Origin: Candidatus Nitricoxidivorans perseverans
GTDB lineage: Bacteria; Pseudomonadota; Gammaproteobacteria; Burkholderiales; Rhodocyclaceae
Length of the DNA: 64,000 nucleotides
Assembly: GCA_030246985.1 (NCBI GenBank)
Contig: CP107246.1
Location: forward strand, 2,420,282-2,484,281
Reading direction: 5' to 3'
Under the pieces are notes generated by a model. It had not been told where the DNA came from, searched no databases, and was given only the letters and a program-made list of their open reading frames with translations. Shown piece after piece: positions 60,114 to 64,000 of the stretch; within the stretch, counting starts at the first letter, position 1, and each line of letters begins with the position of its first letter. Both the position numbers and the translations under genes were made by a program.

Positions 60114-61543
60114 CTCCGGAAGCCGGCCACCCGCCAGGCGGGCATCGGCTGCGGCCTGCCCTCGAACGGCACGGTCAGCGGCGGCAGCGGCTCGACCTGC
60201 GCGAACCCCCGTCTCAGATTTTCCCCGTCGAAGCCGCCGACGAGGATCGCGCAGCCGGACTTCAATCGCGAGACGTCGGCCGTCAATTCGAAATGGTTCC
60301 GGACGATGCCCGACGGGTTCCAGGCCAGCGGCGCGACCGGCTCGCCGAGCGCGCGGCGTCCATAATAGGCGAGTTCGACGATCGCGGTGCGGTCGCCGGC
60401 GGCCACCGCCCGGCAGCCCGTCTCCCTCAACGGTCCGGCAAGCTGCCGGCCCGCCGCATCCCAGCCGCGCAGCCTGTCGAACGGGTCGGTGCGGCGCCCA
60501 AGCTCGATGCCGATGGCGGGCGCGATCCGGTGCCAGTGGTAGAGCGTGGCGGCCATCAGCAGGTTGATGGCCACGGCCGCGGCGAACCAGCGCCGGCGGC
60601 CTTCCCTCGCCAGCCATGCGGCGGCCAGCACGGTGGCGGCGACGTAGGCCGGCGCCGCCCAGTTCGCGTTGGCGCGCGAGAGCAGCGAGAGCATCAGGAA
60701 CAGGCCCAGCACCGGCACGGAGAAGAGCACGAGCAGCCGCTGGCGGGGGTCGCTCCGCCAGGTCCGGCGGTCAGCCGCGGCCCGGATCAGCGCGGGCAGC
60801 AGCAGCGGCCCCATGACCGCGAACTGGGCAGCCGCGAAATACAAAAATGAATCGGGATGGAACAGCTTGCGGTCGAGCTGGGATATCTCGGCCGTGTGGC
60901 GCAGCGTGGCGAACTGGTGATCCAGGTTCCAGGCGAGGTTGGGCACGAGGAAAGTCAGCGCCAGCAGGACGGCGATCCACGGCTTCGGGCCGGCGAGCCG
61001 CGGCCGGTGGTCGATCCAGAGCACGGCCAGCGCGCACATCATGAACAGCCCCATGCTGTACTTGGCGAGCAGGCCGAGGCCGACGGCGGCGGAGAGCATG
61101 AGCCAGTCGCGCCAGCGGTCCGTCTCAAGCGCGCGCAGGAAGAGCAGCAGGGAGGACGCCCACAGGAAGAGCAGCAGGCTGTCGGTCGTCATGAACCACG
61201 AGTAGAAGCTCGTCAGGAACAGCGTGGCGAAGGCGATGCCCGCCCAGAGGCCCGTCTTTTCGTCGAACAGCCGGTGCGCGATCAGGGCGATGATCCAGGC
61301 CGTTGCGGCGAACAGTATCAATGCGGGCAGCCGGATGCAGGTTTCGGAATCGCCGCAGACCTTCGTGGCGAGCGCGATGGTCCAGGCGATCAGCGGCGGT
61401 TTTGAGAAGTAGCCCCAGGCCGGTTCCAGCGACCACAGGAAGTACTGGGCCTCGTCCACCGAGAGGCCGAGGCCGGCGTCCTGCGCGGCGAAAAAGCGCC
61501 AGGCCAGCAGCGCGACGAGGATGGCGGCGAGCTTATTTCCCAT
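60092..61543 (-). CDS. GT39-family (ArnT-like) membrane glycosyltransferase
   Basis: A 483-residue polytopic protein with about ten helices in the first 380 residues. The first periplasmic loop has the catalytic acidic motif SVDEAQYFLWSLEPAWGYFSK as in ArnT/PMT enzymes using polyprenyl-phosphate sugars. I chose ATG at 61543 at the beginning of MGNKLAAIL, before the first helix. It overlaps the upstream membrane-protein gene by 11 bases and ends the valS-GT2-flippase operon. Its donor is probably made by the GT2 enzyme of that operon; the acceptor is unknown. Confidence 0.85.
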   Translation of the reverse strand: MGNKLAAILVALLAWRFFAAQDAGLGLSVDEAQYFLWSLEPAWGYFSKPPLIAWTIALATKVCGDSETCIRLPALILFAATAWIIALIAHRLFDEKTGLWAGIAFATLFLTSFYSWFMTTDSLLLFLWASSLLLFLRALETDRWRDWLMLSAAVGLGLLAKYSMGLFMMCALAVLWIDHRPRLAGPKPWIAVLLALTFLVPNLAWNLDHQFATLRHTAEISQLDRKLFHPDSFLYFAAAQFAVMGPLLLPALIRAAADRRTWRSDPRQRLLVLFSVPVLGLFLMLSLLSRANANWAAPAYVAATVLAAAWLAREGRRRWFAAAVAINLLMAATLYHWHRIAPAIGIELGRRTDPFDRLRGWDAAGRQLAGPLRETGCRAVAAGDRTAIVELAYYGRRALGEPVAPLAWNPSGIVRNHFELTADVSRLKSGCAILVGGFDGENLRRGFAQVEPLPPLTVPFEGRPQPMPAWRVAGFRSYEGAGR

Positions 61544-62435
61544 GCCTGAGCAGGAAGAGCGGCGCCCACAGCGCGCCCTGGAGCGTGGTCGCCAGCCCAT
61601 GGAGCAGCGCGCCGGCCACGGCGGCGTCGGCCGGCAGCCCGGCCAGCGCCCAGTATGCGGCCAGCGCCGCCTCGCGCGTGCCGAAGCCGCCCACCGAGAC
61701 CGGCAGCGCAGCCGCCAGGAATACGGGGGCTGAGGCCGCGACGAGGGTGAGCATTGGCACCTCCGGCGTTACGGCATGCATCGCCGCCCACAGCGCGGCG
61801 ATGGTCGCGGCCTGCACGACGACCGAGGGGGCGAAGGTGAGGCGCGTGAGCCGTGCGGTCTCGGAGAGCAGGCGCAGGAATCGCGCGGGTAGGCTGTCCG
61901 GAGCGAGATTCAGGCGGCCGGCCAGCGCGCCCGCGGCGAAGGGCGCGAAGACGGCCAGTCCGATCGCGATGAGATGGAGGTTTAGGGCCGCGCGCGGGAC
62001 GGCCGTTCCGGATGCGGCCATCGCGATCCATGCGAGCCATGAGATCACGAACAGCGCCCACAGGCCGGAGAGCCGGTCGACCGCGACCGAGGCCGCCGAT
62101 TTGAGCATGGGATTGCCGAGCTTCTGGAGGACGAGCGCGCGGTATGCGTCGCCGGAGAGCGTGGCGCCGGGCAGGACGGTGTTGAGCGTGACGTTCCGGC
62201 CGTAGGCGGGCAGCAGCGCGGCGGCGGACGCATTGAGGCCCATGTGCCGCGCGATGGCGAGCCAGCGCCAGGCGGAGACGACGTTGGCAAGTATGCCCAT
62301 CGCGAAGGCCAGAGCAAACCAGCGCGGATCGGCGTCCGCGAGGCGCCGCCAGAGGCCGGCGCCGTCGACCGCCCAGGCGATGAGGCCGAGCAGCGCGGCC
62401 GAGACGGCAATCCTGGCCGCGGGACTGGTCTTCAC
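61533..62435 (-). CDS. MprF/AglD-like (UPF0104) membrane protein
   Basis: A 300-residue protein with eight or so helices. It resembles the flippase-like half of lysylphosphatidylglycerol synthetases and AglD: NVTLNTVLPGATLSGDAYRAL and AALPVSVGGFGTREAA are the usual conserved stretches. I chose GTG at 62435 since it overlaps the preceding stop (GTGA). With GT2 and GT39 neighbours it may move a lipid-linked sugar across the membrane. Confidence 0.8.
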   Translation of the reverse strand: MKTSPAARIAVSAALLGLIAWAVDGAGLWRRLADADPRWFALAFAMGILANVVSAWRWLAIARHMGLNASAAALLPAYGRNVTLNTVLPGATLSGDAYRALVLQKLGNPMLKSAASVAVDRLSGLWALFVISWLAWIAMAASGTAVPRAALNLHLIAIGLAVFAPFAAGALAGRLNLAPDSLPARFLRLLSETARLTRLTFAPSVVVQAATIAALWAAMHAVTPEVPMLTLVAASAPVFLAAALPVSVGGFGTREAALAAYWALAGLPADAAVAGALLHGLATTLQGALWAPLFLLRHGK

Positions 62436-63382
62436 TTGGCGGGCGGTCGAGGGGTGTCGCGGGTGAGGTACTGGGACCGGCCGTGTGGCTCGTGATAGAT
62501 GCGCACGAGAATCTCGCCGAGCAGGCCCATGCCCACGAGCTGGACGCCCATCAGCGCGAGCATGGCGCCGCCGAGCAGCAGGGGCCGGCCGCCGATATCG
62601 GCGCCGCCCAGCTTGACCGCCAGCAGATACGCCAGGATGCCGCCGCCGCCGGCGAGCAGAACGGCGCCGGCGCCGCCGAAGAACTGGATCGGGCGCTGGA
62701 CGTAGCGCAGCATGAACTGGACGAGCAGCAGGTCGAGGATCACGCGCAGCGTGCGGTCGATGCCGTACTTGGAGGTGCCGCGCCGGCGCGCATGGTGGCT
62801 GACCACGACTTCCTTCACGCGCGCGCCGAACTGGTGGGCGAGCGCCGGCACGAATCGGTGCAGTTCGCCGTAGAGGCGGACATTGGCCAGGGCTTCCCGG
62901 CGATAGACCTTGAGCGAGCATCCGTAGTCGTGCAGTTCGACGCCCGTGACCTTCGAGATCAGTCCGTTGGCGATCCGGGAAGGCAGCTTGCGCTTGAGCG
63001 TCGCGTCCTGCCGGTTCTTGCGCCAGCCGGAAAGGATGTCGACGCCGGGGTCGTTCTCCAGCATCTCCAGCAGGCGCGGAATGTCGGCGGGATCGTTCTG
63101 GAGGTCGCCGTCGAGGGTGACGATCACTTCGCCTTGCGCGGCGTCGAAGCCGGCCTGCATCGCGGTGGATTGACCGTAGTTGCGCGCAAGGTAGATGGGC
63201 TTGAGCCATTCCCGCGTCGTAGCGAGTTCGGCAAGCCGCACGCCGGTGCCGTCGGAGGAGCCGTCGTCGACCAGGATGGCCTCGAAATCGAGGCTGGACA
63301 GGGCTTCGCCGAGGCGCGACACGAGGTCGTCGACGTTGTCGATCTCGTTGAAGACGGGGATGACGACGGAAATTTTCGTCAT
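62432..63382 (-). CDS. GT2 polyprenyl-phosphate glycosyltransferase (ArnC/GtrB-like)
   Basis: A 316-residue protein. It has [41 protein letters not shown] and a [13 protein letters not shown] loop, then two C-terminal membrane helices (about 235-300). Such enzymes attach a sugar to undecaprenyl phosphate on the cytoplasmic side. It overlaps valS and the next gene by four bases each. Confidence 0.9.
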   Translation of the reverse strand: MTKISVVIPVFNEIDNVDDLVSRLGEALSSLDFEAILVDDGSSDGTGVRLAELATTREWLKPIYLARNYGQSTAMQAGFDAAQGEVIVTLDGDLQNDPADIPRLLEMLENDPGVDILSGWRKNRQDATLKRKLPSRIANGLISKVTGVELHDYGCSLKVYRREALANVRLYGELHRFVPALAHQFGARVKEVVVSHHARRRGTSKYGIDRTLRVILDLLLVQFMLRYVQRPIQFFGGAGAVLLAGGGGILAYLLAVKLGGADIGGRPLLLGGAMLALMGVQLVGMGLLGEILVRIYHEPHGRSQYLTRDTPRPPAK

Positions 63383-64000
63383 GGCGCGAGCCGCGCCTGC
63401 TGCGCGACGAGCTTCTCGAGCGTGCTGCGGAAGCCCGCCAGCCGCTCGCGCTCCTGCGCGACCACGGCCGCCGGCGCGCGCTCGACGAAGCTTGGCGTGT
63501 CGAGCTTCTTTTCGGCGCGGCCGATCTCGCCTTCGATGCGGGCGATCTCCTTCGCGATGCGCTCCTTCTCGGCTTTGAGGTCGATCTCGATCTTCAGCAT
63601 CAGCCGGAAATCGCCGACGATCTGCACGGGCGCATCGGAGTCGGGCAGCTCATCGGCCACCGTCACTTCGGAGAGCTTCGCCAGCGCGGCGAGGTAGGGC
63701 GCGTAGGCAGTCAGGGCCGCCGTGTCGCCGGCGCTGACTATGGGCACCCGCTGTGCGGGCGAGAGGTTCATCTCGCCGCGCAGGCTGCGGCAGGCGCTCA
63801 CCATCTGCTTCAGCGTCGCAACCCAGGCCTCGGCCGCGGGATCGATGCGCGACGGATCGGCCTTCGGATAGGGCTGGAGCATGATGCTTTCGCCGGTCTT
63901 CCCCGCGACGGGCGCAACCTTCTGCCATAGCTCCTCGGTGATGAACGGGATCAACGGATGCGCGAGCCGCAGAACGGTTTCGAGCACGCGCACCAGCGTG
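63379..64000 (-). CDS. valS: Valyl-tRNA synthetase, C-terminal part
   Basis: The frame runs off the window end, so only about 206 C-terminal residues are seen. It includes the anticodon-binding-domain segment [16 protein letters not shown] and the terminal coiled coil ([23 protein letters not shown]) that ValRS uses to hold tRNA. The stop overlaps the GT2 gene start (ATGA), an odd partner for a housekeeping gene. Confidence 0.93.
   Translation of the reverse strand, partial: TLVRVLETVLRLAHPLIPFITEELWQKVAPVAGKTGESIMLQPYPKADPSRIDPAAEAWVATLKQMVSACRSLRGEMNLSPAQRVPIVSAGDTAALTAYAPYLAALAKLSEVTVADELPDSDAPVQIVGDFRLMLKIEIDLKAEKERIAKEIARIEGEIGRAEKKLDTPSFVERAPAAVVAQERERLAGFRSTLEKLVAQQARLAP

Overview
The window is about 64 kb of GC-rich, densely packed bacterial chromosome. 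No mobile elements, CRISPR arrays, rRNA or tRNA genes were seen, and no intergenic stretch exceeds about 160 bases. The gene set points to a chemolithotrophic sulfur-oxidising betaproteobacterium, probably of the Rhodocyclales/Nitrosomonadales (Sterolibacteriaceae or Sulfuritalea-like). It includes a dissimilatory ATP sulfurylase, AprBA, Qmo/Hdr proteins, a SoeABC-type sulfite dehydrogenase, SoxYZ, TusA and a DsrE-like protein, beside a betaproteobacterial-type pilin. The taxonomic placement is inference from gene content.

Region 1 (1-8300): the end of a PhnD-like periplasmic binding protein is coupled to a large HAMP-PAS-PAS-GGDEF-EAL-CZB protein. A convergent HPt/HD-GYP protein, a small unknown gene, sucCD and a TerC-family membrane protein follow.

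Region 2 (8444-20647) is the most unusual part. Eight same-strand genes, five of the seven junctions overlapping or within 12 bases, encode a CHASE2 Ser/Thr kinase, a PP2C phosphatase, a double-FHA protein, a CHASE2 adenylate cyclase, a metallo-beta-lactamase-fold candidate cyclic-nucleotide phosphodiesterase, a cyclic-nucleotide-binding/rhodanese fusion, a GAF-bearing PilB/GspE-like ATPase and a GAF/HD-GYP phosphodiesterase. Together they look like one circuit joining protein phosphorylation, cAMP and c-di-GMP to a secretion or pilus motor. Directly downstream is a type IV pilin gene with a sigma54-type promoter and an Asp in place of the near-invariant Gly at the prepilin cleavage site.

Region 3 (21309-31146): a surface-glycan block. 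It holds a GT-C/TPR membrane protein, several GT2 enzymes, a Wzx-like flippase, a methyltransferase, and on the other strand a GT2, an epimerase and a GT1 enzyme.

Region 4 (31209-40308): SixA, a CYTH-CHAD protein, a MacAB-like efflux system, an orphan MlaF-like ATPase, SoxZ, SoxY, MoaC and a BepA-like M48 protease.

Region 5 (40444-59452): the sulfur-energy island. sat-aprB-aprA-ykgJ converges on qmoA-qmoB-hdrC-hdrB. Sulfite can thus be oxidised through APS (AprBA, then Sat yielding ATP) or directly by SoeABC, which lies next to tusA and a dsrE-like gene as sulfur carriers. A FadL-like porin with atypical base usage and an unknown exported protein close the island.

Region 6 (59433-64000): a PAP2 phosphatase faces an operon of valS (3' end only), a GT2 transferase, an MprF/AglD-like membrane protein and a GT39 transferase. 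Many gene pairs throughout overlap as ATGA or GTGA, so translational coupling is the rule.
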